Of a DNA stretch of 64,000 bases, positions 52,879 through 61,725 are shown in pieces. The notes below the pieces were generated by a model. The model was not told where the DNA came from and searched no databases. It worked only from the letters and a program-made list of their open reading frames with translations. The stretch is from Myxococcales bacterium (GTDB taxonomy: Bacteria > Myxococcota_A > UBA796 > GCA-2862545). Both the position numbers and the translations under genes were made by a program. Numbering within the stretch: position 1 is the first letter of the stretch; each line of letters begins with the position of its first letter. Location of the stretch: positions 1-64,000 of the forward strand of contig JAHQVJ010000129.1 in assembly GCA_019634415.1 (NCBI GenBank). The letters run 5' to 3'.

Positions 52879-55197
52879 CTACTCGGTCCAGCGCTGGATC
52901 TCCCGTCGAACCTTCTCTTGCTCGTACTCGCCGAGCAGACCGTCCGCGCCCTTGTTGCGCAGCTCCACGATCACCAGGACCGTGCCCCAGGTGCCGATCC
53001 GCCCCGCCACGCACTCCTCCTCGAGCTCGTCGAGCAGGCCGTGGGCCTGCAGCCGCGGCCGGACCTTCACCTCCTCCACGAAGGCGCGGCCGATCTCCAC
53101 GTTGCTGGCGCACCGCTCCTCGGGGCTCGCGGCCACCAGGCCAGCCAGGATCCCACCGAACACGGCGGTGCCGCCCAAGAAGGCCGACAGTCCGCCGAGG
53201 ATCGCCGCCACGGCGACGCCCACCACCGACATGGCCGCCGCGGTCGTCCACCAGCGGCGCCAGAGAGGCTGCTCCTGGGCCTCTGGCGGCAGCGAGGGCG
53301 CCAAGGGGCGCGTGGGTGGCGGGGGGTAAGGCGTGGGCTGTCGCGGTCCCTCGTCGCGCAGCGGTGGCAGCTCCATGGTCTCCGCCGCGTTCGGCAGATC
53401 CAGGGGGCTGCGGATCTCGGTGTGGGCGTTGTCGATGGCCGACAGATCGCCGAAGCTCGACGGCAGGCCGGGGGCCCGAAGCGGGGAGGGGCCCTCCGCC
53501 TGGGTCATCAGCTCGCTCAGATCCGACTTCTTGCGGATGACCGTGGAGGGATCCTCCACCGACTCCAGGTTGAGGAAGCCGCCTGCAGGGCTCTGCGAGC
53601 GGGAGGGAGCCTGGTCGCGGGTGTCCTCGTCGGCGAGGCTGATCTCCTTCTTCCGGATCACCGTCGACGGATCGCCGAGCTCCTCGGTGGGCTCGAACCG
53701 GACGGGCATGGCCGAGAGGGGAGCCACGGTGGAGGGCTCCTCGAGGGGCTCCTCCAGGGGCGCTGCCGCACCTACCGTGGGGGCGCTGGGATCTGCGCCC
53801 GGTCCGCCGCTCCCGGGCTCCCACGCGGGGGTGAAGGAGACGGACATCCCTCCCGCCGCCGTGGCCGGCGTGGCGGCGCGATCCACCAGCGGGGCGGGCG
53901 TGCCGCCGCGGGGCCTCGGGGGAGGCTCGGGCGGTGGCACCTTCTTGGGCCTGGCGACCTGAAGCCCCTGGCCGGGCTTCCGCAGCTCCACCTGGAGCTT
54001 GCGCCGCGTGGGGCCCTCCAGGCCTTCCTCGCCGTCGTCCACGAAGCTGTCGCGCGCCCAGGCTGGAGAGCGCGCGCCTCCTGGCGCCATGTCGGCCATC
54101 GGCTGCGCTCTGCCCACGGTGTCGGGGGTGCGATCCCACCCAGCGGACACCTCGGGGCTGATGGAGCGAGCGGGGGCCTGCGTGCCGCTGCGGCCACGCG
54201 AGGGTGCGGGGGCGCGCACGCGGCTGCTGCTCTCCTCGACGCCAGCACCCTCCAGGGTCTGCCCCGACAGCGGGCCCTCCCGGGAGCGCCGCCGGCTCAC
54301 CAGGTCGCCCACCACGTCGCGGGCCCAGGTGGACAGCGCCACCTCGGGGAGGCCCGCCTGCAGGCTCCGGCACACCAGGCAGAAGATCTTGGCCGTGGGT
54401 CGGCGGCGCGGATCGTAGGCCGTGGCCTCGCGCAGCAGCGTGCGCACGCCCACGGGCAGTCCCTGGGCGGCGAGGTCCGCGTCGATGGCCCGCACGCGCT
54501 CCGCGTGGTCCTCGGCCCTGTCGGACGGCGAGCCCAGGGGGATGCGGCCGAGCAACAGCTCGGCCAGCGTCATGCCCAGCGCGTGGATGTCGATGGGATG
54601 ACGGTCGTTGCTCTCGGCCCGCTCCGGGGCGAGGTGGGGCAGGCTGCCGTAGACGCCCGAGCCCTCGGTGGCCGTGCGCAGGTCGAAGTTCTTGTGGGCG
54701 ACGCCGAAGTCCAGCAGCTTGAGCTCGCCCGTGGGGCTGACCAACAGGTTGGACGGCTTGAGATCGCGGTGGATCAAGCGGAGCGCGCGGCCCTTGCTGT
54801 CGGTGGCGCCCTGGATGGCGTCCAGCGCGCTGGCCACGGCCTCGGCCACTCGGAGCGCCACCGGAGCGGGGAGGGGACCCTCCGCTTCCAGCACCTCGCC
54901 CAAGGTCACGCCCTCCACGTACTCGCTGACCAGCGACCAGTGGCCCGACAGATCGCCGGCAGCGCGCACCTTGAGGATGGCGGGGTGCCGGACGTGCCGC
55001 ACGTAGCGCGACACCTTCTGGATCCGCTTGAGGTGGTGCGAGTCCTCGGCGAATTCTTCGGCGAGCACCTTCAGCGCCACGTGCTTGCCGGGGCGTCCCA
55101 CGATCTCCGCGCGGTACACCGTTCCGGTTCCTCCCCGTCCGAGGACGTCGAGGACTCGATATGCGCTGGCTTGTTGGCCACCCTCAGCGTGCGCCAT
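52879..55197 (-). CDS. Eukaryotic-like Ser/Thr protein kinase
   Basis: 772 residues. Kinase domain about 12-280: glycine loop GRGGTG (20-25), Lys43, HRDLKPSN (His143-Asp145), DFG (163-165), APERAE. A long low-complexity linker (about 290-655) contains repeated EPSTV/DPSTVIRKK motifs. A transmembrane segment near 665-710 leads to a short C-terminal domain with two Cys. It therefore sits in the inner membrane with the kinase in the cytoplasm. No Shine-Dalgarno; a TACAAT box lies 6 bases before the ATG, so the mRNA may be leaderless. Divergent from the DUF455 fusion gene. Confidence 0.92.
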   Translation of the reverse strand: MAHAEGGQQASAYRVLDVLGRGGTGTVYRAEIVGRPGKHVALKVLAEEFAEDSHHLKRIQKVSRYVRHVRHPAILKVRAAGDLSGHWSLVSEYVEGVTLGEVLEAEGPLPAPVALRVAEAVASALDAIQGATDSKGRALRLIHRDLKPSNLLVSPTGELKLLDFGVAHKNFDLRTATEGSGVYGSLPHLAPERAESNDRHPIDIHALGMTLAELLLGRIPLGSPSDRAEDHAERVRAIDADLAAQGLPVGVRTLLREATAYDPRRRPTAKIFCLVCRSLQAGLPEVALSTWARDVVGDLVSRRRSREGPLSGQTLEGAGVEESSSRVRAPAPSRGRSGTQAPARSISPEVSAGWDRTPDTVGRAQPMADMAPGGARSPAWARDSFVDDGEEGLEGPTRRKLQVELRKPGQGLQVARPKKVPPPEPPPRPRGGTPAPLVDRAATPATAAGGMSVSFTPAWEPGSGGPGADPSAPTVGAAAPLEEPLEEPSTVAPLSAMPVRFEPTEELGDPSTVIRKKEISLADEDTRDQAPSRSQSPAGGFLNLESVEDPSTVIRKKSDLSELMTQAEGPSPLRAPGLPSSFGDLSAIDNAHTEIRSPLDLPNAAETMELPPLRDEGPRQPTPYPPPPTRPLAPSLPPEAQEQPLWRRWWTTAAAMSVVGVAVAAILGGLSAFLGGTAVFGGILAGLVAASPEERCASNVEIGRAFVEEVKVRPRLQAHGLLDELEEECVAGRIGTWGTVLVIVELRNKGADGLLGEYEQEKVRREIQRWTE

Positions 55198-55203
55198 GGG
55201 TGG

Positions 55204-55209
55204 ATTGTA
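55204..55209 (-). promoter_or_regulatory. -10 element of a probable leaderless kinase promoter
   Basis: TACAAT on the minus strand, five of six matches, ends 6 bases before the kinase ATG, the same spacing as at ctpA. The best -35-like TTGGTC is 21 bases upstream, too far, so the match rests on the -10. The divergent gene begins only 57 bases away. Confidence 0.35.
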
Positions 55210-55254
55210 TGCCGTTGGGGTCGCCTTCGGGACCAAGTTGGGTTCCTTGCGCGT

Positions 55255-57285
55255 ATGGAGTTGTCGACGTTCGCCGAGCAGGTGCTTTTCGGCGGCACGA
55301 TGGCAGACAAGCTGTCAGCCCCTGCCGCACACACCCTGGTGGACCGATGCCCTTCCTCTCATCGGCTCCCCCGCCAGCCCAGTCGACCCCCGGCACTGGC
55401 GCCGCATTCCAACACGGTGCGGCTGCCCCGTCCAGATGCACTCCGCAGCGAGGCCGATCGCGCTCGCATCCTGCACGCCCTGGTGAACCACGAGCTGCAG
55501 GCGCTGGAGCTGTTCGCGTGCGCGCTGCTGCGCTTCCCCGACGCGCCAGCGGCCCTGCGTCGCGGCTGGGCCGTCACCATGCTCGACGAGCAGCGCCACA
55601 TGGCCAGCTACCTGCAGCGCCTCGAGACCTGCGGAGGGGAGCTCGGGCAGCAGCCGGTGTCGGGCTTCTTCTGGAACGCGCTGCACGACGCGCCTGATCC
55701 GCTGTCCTTCGTCACCGGCCTCGAGGTGTGCCTCGAGCAGGCCAACCTGGACTTCGCGCGCGTGTGGGCGGCGGCCTTTCGGCGCGCGGGCGACGCCGCC
55801 ACGGCCACCGTGCTCGACGAGGTCTACGAAGACGAGATCCGCCACGTCCGCCTGGGCATGACGTGGATGCGCCGCCTGGGCCAACCCGGAGACACCGACT
55901 GGCACACCTTCACCCGCGCCCTGCGCTTTCCGCTCACGCCCGCCCGCGCGCGGGGCCCGCAGCTCGATCGGGAGGGCCGTCGTCGCGCGGGGATCGACGA
56001 TGGCTTCATCGAGCAGCTGGCCACCACGGAGGTGTCGCGGGGACGCGTTCCGCGGCTGTTGTGGTTCAACCCTGGCGTGGAGGACGAGATCGCGGGACGG
56101 TCCGCCACGGCGGGGCAGCGGGCGGTGCAGCAGGAGCTCGCCGTGCTGATCGGTCTGGCGGCGCGCTCGGGAGATGCCGTCGTCGCACCGCGGCCGCCCA
56201 CGTCGTTCCTGTCGGCGTGGCGCGGGATCGGCCTCGTGGTGCCCCAGTTCGTGGAGCAGCTCGGCGCGCGCCAGCTGCCCGACGAGCGGGTGGCCGAGGT
56301 GGTGCCCTGGGGCTGGTCGCCCCAGGTGGCCGCGGCCTGTGCGGTGCACGGAGGGCGCTGGGAGCCACGGTGGCGGCAGCTGCACAGCAAGGCCTGGGCG
56401 GCAGAGCGCCTAGTCCACTGGTCACGGCAGCACCCCGGCCTCGTCGCGCCCGAGCACCTCGGGGTGGTGTGCACGTCGGAGCATGCCGTCGAAGAGGCGC
56501 TGCAGCGCATGGCGGAAGCCCCCGGCGACACCTGCTGGATCAAGGCAGCCTTCAGCGCGGCCGGTCGCCATCGGCTCCGCGTGCATCGGCTCGAGCCTCC
56601 GCAGCGCACCTGGCTTCAGCGCGCGCTGCAGCAAGGCGAGGTGGTGGTGGAGCGCCACCTCGACGTGCGGGCCGAGCTGTCGGCCCAGGTGGAGATCGGC
56701 GACGACGGCGTGCGGCTGCGGGGTGTGGTGCGCTTCGGAGCCTGCCGAGCCGTGTTCCGAGGCGCCGTGGTGGGCAAGCCCACCCACGGGCTGCCCTCCG
56801 ACGTGCTGCGAGCCGTGCACCAACACACGCTGCTGGATCGTCTCGGGGCGGCGGCGACGTGGGTGGGTGAGCAGGCTGCCGAGCGAGGCTACCGCGGGCC
56901 GCTGGGGGTGGATGCGCTGCTGGTGCAGCACGAGGGCGAGGTGCGCCTCAAGCCGGTGTCGGAGATCAACCCGCGCCTCACCATGGGGCGCCTCTGCCTC
57001 GAGGTGCAGCGGCGGGTGCGCGGCGTGGGAGGCTGGCTGTTCCTGCCCGTGCGCGCGCTGACGGCCGCGGGCACCGATCCCGTGGACTTCCTGCGGCGGG
57101 CGCAGGGGCGTGTGGAGGTGGTCGTGGCCACGAACCCGCCCGAGCAGGCGCGCCACGTGCTCACCGTGCTGTGGCTGTCGGCCACCCATCGGGCGGGTGT
57201 GCACGCCTGGCGTCAGCTGCTGGCGTCGCTCCCCGGCGACCCGTCGGCGCTCGAGCGCGCTACGGCCTGGCTGTCGGTGGACTGA
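55255..57285 (+). CDS. DUF455 ferritin-like/ATP-grasp fusion protein
   Basis: 676 residues. The N-terminal DUF455 ferritin-like domain (about 1-240) has E80/E85 in HELQALELF, E112-x-x-H115 (DEQRHM), E161 and E194-x-x-H197 (DEIRHV), a full diiron site. A spacer (about 260-400) is followed by an ATP-grasp domain (about 400-600) with Lys430 in WIKAAFSAAGRH, GVDALLV (Asp553) and the catalytic ENxR-like SEINPRLTMGR (Glu570, Asn572, Arg574). The ATG at 55255 is chosen because DUF455 proteins start AEQVLFGGTMADKL-like. No dedicated RBS. The last 73 bases are antisense to the EamA gene. Product unknown; an amide-bond ligase coupled to an oxygenase is the suggested logic. Confidence 0.85.
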   Translation: MELSTFAEQVLFGGTMADKLSAPAAHTLVDRCPSSHRLPRQPSRPPALAPHSNTVRLPRPDALRSEADRARILHALVNHELQALELFACALLRFPDAPAALRRGWAVTMLDEQRHMASYLQRLETCGGELGQQPVSGFFWNALHDAPDPLSFVTGLEVCLEQANLDFARVWAAAFRRAGDAATATVLDEVYEDEIRHVRLGMTWMRRLGQPGDTDWHTFTRALRFPLTPARARGPQLDREGRRRAGIDDGFIEQLATTEVSRGRVPRLLWFNPGVEDEIAGRSATAGQRAVQQELAVLIGLAARSGDAVVAPRPPTSFLSAWRGIGLVVPQFVEQLGARQLPDERVAEVVPWGWSPQVAAACAVHGGRWEPRWRQLHSKAWAAERLVHWSRQHPGLVAPEHLGVVCTSEHAVEEALQRMAEAPGDTCWIKAAFSAAGRHRLRVHRLEPPQRTWLQRALQQGEVVVERHLDVRAELSAQVEIGDDGVRLRGVVRFGACRAVFRGAVVGKPTHGLPSDVLRAVHQHTLLDRLGAAATWVGEQAAERGYRGPLGVDALLVQHEGEVRLKPVSEINPRLTMGRLCLEVQRRVRGVGGWLFLPVRALTAAGTDPVDFLRRAQGRVEVVVATNPPEQARHVLTVLWLSATHRAGVHAWRQLLASLPGDPSALERATAWLSVD

Positions 57286-58169
57286 TCGGAGGGAGGGCGG
57301 GTGGCCACCGTGATCCCGACCAGCACCACCAGGCCCCCCACCGCCGCCATCGGTCCCGGCAGCTCCCCCAGCACCACGATGCCGAGGAGGGTGGCGCCCA
57401 CCGGCTCCAGCAGCATGATTGACGAGATGGTGGTCGCGGGCAGCCACTTCACGGCGTAGTTGAAGCCCTGGTGCCCCAGCAGCTGTGGGCCCGCGATGGC
57501 TGCCCCCAGCAGGGCCCAGGTGGACAGAGGCCATCCGCCCAGGGGTGTGCCCGTCGCCCAGGCGGCTGGGAACAGCAGCGCCGCAGCGGCCGCGCACACC
57601 AGCCCCATGTAGGTGTGGATCGACACTCGCTGGCGCACCCGGCGACCCACCAGCAGGTAGATCGCCCAGAGCACGCCGGCGAACACGGCCAGGCCGTCGC
57701 CCGTCCCCGAGGCCGTGCCCGCAGGATCCCCCGCGAGCAGGCCCAGCCCCGGCAGGGCCACCGCGATCCCCAGCCAGTGGGCCGCACGCGGCCGCACGCC
57801 GAACAGTCCCCACTCGAGCAGCGCCGTCCACGCGGGCACCAGGCACACCAGCAGGGTGGAGCGGAGCACCGTGGTCTGCTGCACCGAGGCGAACCACGCC
57901 CAGAAGTGTAGCCCCAGGGTGGCCCCCGCAACGGCGATCCCGAGCACCTCGCGACGGCCCACGTCCACCAGGCCCGCGCGCCCCGGCACCGCCAGCAGCA
58001 GCGACGCTCCAAGGGTGCGCCAGGCCGCAATCGCCAGGGCCGGGGCCACCATCGAGCGCACGATCACCGCCGAGCTGGAGATGCCCAGCACCGCCAGCGC
58101 CAGCACCACTAGCACCACTCGCTTGGTGGAAGCTGGGGTCTCGGGATCGAAGCCGAGCCGGAACGTCAC
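57213..58169 (-). CDS. EamA/DMT-family transporter
   Basis: 318-residue permease of the drug/metabolite superfamily with ten transmembrane helices in two EamA halves, for example GLVCAAAAALLFPAAW and ISSIMLLEPVGATLLGIVVLGE, the second being a diagnostic EamA segment. GTG at 58169 was taken because the reading upstream lacks membrane character; no good RBS. C-terminal 30 residues are soluble and Ser-rich. It overlaps the fusion gene tail-to-tail by 73 bases. Substrate unknown. Confidence 0.85.
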   Translation of the reverse strand: MTFRLGFDPETPASTKRVVLVVLALAVLGISSSAVIVRSMVAPALAIAAWRTLGASLLLAVPGRAGLVDVGRREVLGIAVAGATLGLHFWAWFASVQQTTVLRSTLLVCLVPAWTALLEWGLFGVRPRAAHWLGIAVALPGLGLLAGDPAGTASGTGDGLAVFAGVLWAIYLLVGRRVRQRVSIHTYMGLVCAAAAALLFPAAWATGTPLGGWPLSTWALLGAAIAGPQLLGHQGFNYAVKWLPATTISSIMLLEPVGATLLGIVVLGELPGPMAAVGGLVVLVGITVATRPPSDQSTDSQAVARSSADGSPGSDASS

Positions 58170-58256
58170 GAGATTCGTCGTCGAACGGTGTGTTGCACGT
58201 CTGGGACGGTCGCCTCCTGGGGTCACAGAGTACCGGGCTGCGACAGGAGGACTGAC

Positions 58257-58604
58257 ATGAAGCGATTGACGGCGATTGCCCTGTTGGTGGGATGTGGTGG
58301 CGAGAACGTGGTCTTTGCCGAGCTCGATGCCCAGGAACGCACCGACTACATGACCGATACCGTGCTTCCGGAGATGCAGGCGGAGTTCGAGGCCTTCGAC
58401 GCCCGGTTCGCCAACATGAGCTGCAACACGTGCCACCAGGACACCACCTTTGCCATCCCGAACCCCGATCTGCCCGGGCTCGATCTGACCAATCCGCCGA
58501 CGGGTGCCGGCGCGGACTTCATGGCCGACACGGTGGTGCCCAGGATGCAGGAGCTGCTGGGCGACGACACCCTGGACTGCTTGAGCTGCCACCCGTCGCT
58601 GTAG
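58257..58604 (+). CDS. Diheme cytochrome c lipoprotein with internal duplication
   Basis: 115 residues, lipoprotein signal LLVGC (Cys13). Two heme-binding CxxCH motifs: Cys56-Asn-Thr-Cys59-His60 and Cys108-Leu-Ser-Cys111-His112. Each follows a copy of the motif DTVxPxMQ (34-41 and 91-98), so the protein looks like a duplicated single-heme unit. CAGGAGG precedes the ATG. It should be matured by the cytochrome c system in the periplasm; redox partner unknown. Confidence 0.82.
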   Translation: MKRLTAIALLVGCGGENVVFAELDAQERTDYMTDTVLPEMQAEFEAFDARFANMSCNTCHQDTTFAIPNPDLPGLDLTNPPTGAGADFMADTVVPRMQELLGDDTLDCLSCHPSL

Positions 58605-58642
58605 AGGTCGACATCGCGGGTGTGAGCGGGCACATGGTGCCC

Positions 58643-59452
58643 ATGAACACCGTGGCGATCCTTGGCTGTGGCACCATGGGCGAGGCGATCCTCGGAGGCC
58701 TGCGAGCGGCTCCCGACGCTCCCCAGGTGTCCGTGGTGACCGTGCGACGAGCGGCCTCCATCGAGCGGCTGTCGCGCCACGAGGGGCTCGAGGTCCTCAC
58801 CGACACGGTGCAGGCCGTGGCCGGAGTGGACGTGGTGCTGGTGGCCGTGAAGCCGGCCTCCGCCGAGGCCGTGCTCACCGCCCCCGGCGTCACGGAGGCC
58901 CTGGCAGGCAAGCTGCTCGTCAGCATCTGCGCCGGAGTCACCACCGCTCAACTGGCCAACTGGGCGCCGGGTGCGGCCATCGTGCGCGCCATGCCCAACA
59001 CCCCCAGCCTCATCGGCGAGGGCATGACCGTGGTGGCTGCGGGACCGGGGGCCACCGAGGTGCACCTCGACGCGGCGGTGCGGATCTTCCGCTCGGTGGG
59101 GCGGTGCCGGGTGCTCGACGAGAAGCACCTCGACGCCGTCACCGGCCTGTCCGGCAGCGGCCCTGCGTTCGCCTGCGTGATCCTCGAGGCGCTGGCCGAC
59201 GGGGGCGTGCGCATGGGCCTGCCCCGCGACGTCGCCGTGGAGCTGGCCGCCCAGACCTTCCAGGGGGCCGCGCGCATGGTGCTGCAGACGGGCAAGCACC
59301 CCGCTGCCCTCAAGGACGAGGTCACCACTCCTGCGGGCTGCACCATCGCGGGGCTGCTCACCATGGAGGACGGCCGGATCCGCTCCACCCTGGCGCGCAC
59401 CATCGAGGAGGCCACGCGCACGGCGTCGGGGCTCGGCCAGCGCAAGGAGTGA
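58643..59452 (+). CDS. proC: Pyrroline-5-carboxylate reductase
   Basis: Last step of proline synthesis, NAD(P)H-dependent. 269 residues; Rossmann motif GCGTMGEAI at residues 8-16, VKPAS, RAMPNTPSLIGEG and SGSGPAFACVILEALADGG, all ProC hallmarks. The ATG at 58643 gives the normal length; no strong RBS. The stop overlaps the next gene by four bases (GTGA), tying it to the ankyrin/TIGR02996 gene, an unexpected partner. Confidence 0.94.
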   Translation: MNTVAILGCGTMGEAILGGLRAAPDAPQVSVVTVRRAASIERLSRHEGLEVLTDTVQAVAGVDVVLVAVKPASAEAVLTAPGVTEALAGKLLVSICAGVTTAQLANWAPGAAIVRAMPNTPSLIGEGMTVVAAGPGATEVHLDAAVRIFRSVGRCRVLDEKHLDAVTGLSGSGPAFACVILEALADGGVRMGLPRDVAVELAAQTFQGAARMVLQTGKHPAALKDEVTTPAGCTIAGLLTMEDGRIRSTLARTIEEATRTASGLGQRKE

Positions 59453-61695
59453 GCGAGCTGCAGGCCAGGATCGACGACCTGCGCGACCGGGTGCTGCGGC
59501 CGAGGCGTCCCCGGCTGTGGGTGCTGCGGGAGCGGATGCGGACCGCCACCAGCGTGGAGGAGCTCACGCGGGGGCTTCGGGGCGAGGCCTGCTGGCCCCG
59601 CGAGGGGCGCTACTTCCGGGTGCGCGGTACGTCTGCGCCGAAGGTGCTCGATCATGCCGTGTACCTGGCGGCCTCCCCCGACGCGATGCAGGCCGCAGAG
59701 GAGGCCGCCCGTGCCTTCGCCGTGCGCCTGTGGAGGGTGCTGGATCTCGACGGTGCGGCTCCCACCGACGTGGTGTGGCGCGTGGGCAGCTGGGGCTCCT
59801 CCCCCGATCCCGAGCGCGCTGCCGCCAAGTGGGCCACGCTTCGGATCGACGAGTGGATGGCGATGGTGGGAGGGCGCGTCGAGGTCGACGTGAGCGCCTA
59901 CACCGAGCCCTTTGCACAGGTGGTGCGGCTGGTGCACGACGACGCGCGCTGGCAGGCCCGTGCGCCGACGGAGCTGGGGCCGAGTCCGGCAGCGGCGCTG
60001 ATCGAGCTGTGGCGCACGGGCTGCGCCCTGCGACGCGTGCGAGATGGCCAGTTGCACTTGCTGATGCCCGAGCGCGGCGCACCGCCGGTGCGGGTTCGGG
60101 ACGTGCCGCGGCACCCCGTGGAGCAGGCGAAGCTCGATGCAGCGCTGGTGCTGTGCTGCGTGCGTCCGAAGGCCACGCGTGACGTGCTGGTGGAGATGGA
60201 CGCGTTGCTGGCCGAGGGCGCCGATCCCGACGCTCGCTCCCTGGCGGACAGCCCCGGCACGGGCCACCCGGGCTGGGTGTCGCTGGCGCGGCGCCGACGG
60301 AGTGAGGAGCCCGCGGCGTTCGTCCATTGGCGACGCCTCCGCGGGTGCCCGCCTCCGCTACACCTGCTCGCGGGTCATCCCGAGCCCGATCTGGCCGCCG
60401 CGATGATGCGCAAGCTGCTGGCGGCTGGAGCGACGCCTGGTCGGTGGACGTCGCGGGGAAACCCCCTCAACTTCGCCACCACCCGGTGGTGGACCCACGG
60501 CTCTCGCCCCGTCGGCTCGATCCCGTCGCTCTTCACGGCCGAGCGCATGGTGCAGGCCGGCTTTCCCGTGGACGCCACGGACAGCGTGGGGCGCACGGCG
60601 CTGCACCATGCCGCCACCACGCACATGGGCGACGTCGAGGCCCTGGTGAGGCTCGGGGTGCCCCTCGATCAGCCCGATCGGTTCGGATCCACGCCGCTGC
60701 AGTACGCACGGGCCACCCCGATCCCCGAGCCCCACGAGGGCCCGCTGCTGGCCCTCGGCGCGAATCCCGATCCGCCGGCCCCCGCCTTGCCGCCCGTGCG
60801 CTGGATCGATCCCCCCGCCCCACTCCTCGAGCGCGTGCAGGTGCTGGCTCCCACCCACGAGGACTGGGCCGTGCTCGCCGACTGGTGGCAGATGCAGGGC
60901 GACTTCCGCGGCGACCTGGTGGCGGCGGCGCTGGCGAAGGGGCTGGCGCCCGACATGGAGCGGGTGCGCTGGGGGCGACAGCTGCAGGTGCGAGCGGCGG
61001 TGTGTCCAGGGCCCCCGCTGCGCGTGTGGTCCGGGATCTTCGAGCACAACCTGCTCCGCAGGCTCCAGATCCCCCGAAACGACGTGATCGAGGCGTGGCT
61101 CGCCCATCCCGCCCACGCCGTGGTGCGCACGGTGGAGCTGTCCAATCGGCAGACGCTGCCACGGCTGCCCGCGCGGTGCCCGGCAGTGGAGCTCGTGCTC
61201 CAGCTCGAGCATCCGTGCGACGTGCGCATTCCTCCTTGGCCCTTCCTTCGCTCCCTGACCGTGTCGATGGCCAGCGGCTCGGTCGAGCTCACCGGGGTGC
61301 GGGTGGAGCGGCTGCGGATCAACGCAGCACCGGGCATCGCGGTCCGCGTGGAGCTACCCGCGCTGCGCTCGGCTCGGCTCGGCATGAACCGGTGGGCGGA
61401 GTGGCTGCCCCGCCTGGTGCCGCTGCAGCGGCTCGAGGTGAGCTCCTGCGACTCCGATCAGCTGCGCGCCATCGCGGCGTCCCGCCACGCGCAGCGCCTC
61501 GAGTACCTGCACCTGCGAGGCGTGGCACCCGCCACCGTGGAGCTGCTGGGCCAGCTCACGGCCCTGCAGTCCGCTCGGATCTACGTGCACCTGGATCGTC
61601 GGGTGGGGGTCGAGGGACGTCGTGTGCTCGAGCGAGATCTGCGCGAGGCCGGCTGGCGCGTCGAGGTGCGCGACGGAACCGGTTCGGGGGCGTGA
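59449..61695 (+). CDS. Ankyrin-repeat/TIGR02996/leucine-rich repeat protein
   Basis: 748 residues, no signal peptide. About 1-350 is an unrecognised N-terminal region. At about 370-430 there are ankyrin-like repeats (VGRTALHHAATTHMGDVEAL, DRFGSTPLQYAR). At about 465-495 a TIGR02996-like motif occurs (DWAVLADWWQMQGDFRGDLV). The C-terminal part (about 565-740) is LRR-like (LRSLTVSMASGSVELTGVRV). TIGR02996/LRR proteins are typical of Myxococcota and Planctomycetes, roles unknown. GTG at 59449 overlaps proC by four bases. Confidence 0.78.
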   Translation: MSELQARIDDLRDRVLRPRRPRLWVLRERMRTATSVEELTRGLRGEACWPREGRYFRVRGTSAPKVLDHAVYLAASPDAMQAAEEAARAFAVRLWRVLDLDGAAPTDVVWRVGSWGSSPDPERAAAKWATLRIDEWMAMVGGRVEVDVSAYTEPFAQVVRLVHDDARWQARAPTELGPSPAAALIELWRTGCALRRVRDGQLHLLMPERGAPPVRVRDVPRHPVEQAKLDAALVLCCVRPKATRDVLVEMDALLAEGADPDARSLADSPGTGHPGWVSLARRRRSEEPAAFVHWRRLRGCPPPLHLLAGHPEPDLAAAMMRKLLAAGATPGRWTSRGNPLNFATTRWWTHGSRPVGSIPSLFTAERMVQAGFPVDATDSVGRTALHHAATTHMGDVEALVRLGVPLDQPDRFGSTPLQYARATPIPEPHEGPLLALGANPDPPAPALPPVRWIDPPAPLLERVQVLAPTHEDWAVLADWWQMQGDFRGDLVAAALAKGLAPDMERVRWGRQLQVRAAVCPGPPLRVWSGIFEHNLLRRLQIPRNDVIEAWLAHPAHAVVRTVELSNRQTLPRLPARCPAVELVLQLEHPCDVRIPPWPFLRSLTVSMASGSVELTGVRVERLRINAAPGIAVRVELPALRSARLGMNRWAEWLPRLVPLQRLEVSSCDSDQLRAIAASRHAQRLEYLHLRGVAPATVELLGQLTALQSARIYVHLDRRVGVEGRRVLERDLREAGWRVEVRDGTGSGA

Positions 61696-61725
61696 CGTCC
61701 AAGCGCGTGGTGTCAGGAGGATGTC

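Noticed and set aside
52321..55254. Plus-strand extension before the DUF455 fusion
   Set aside because: Antisense to the kinase and lipoprotein genes; DUF455 similarity starts at 55255.
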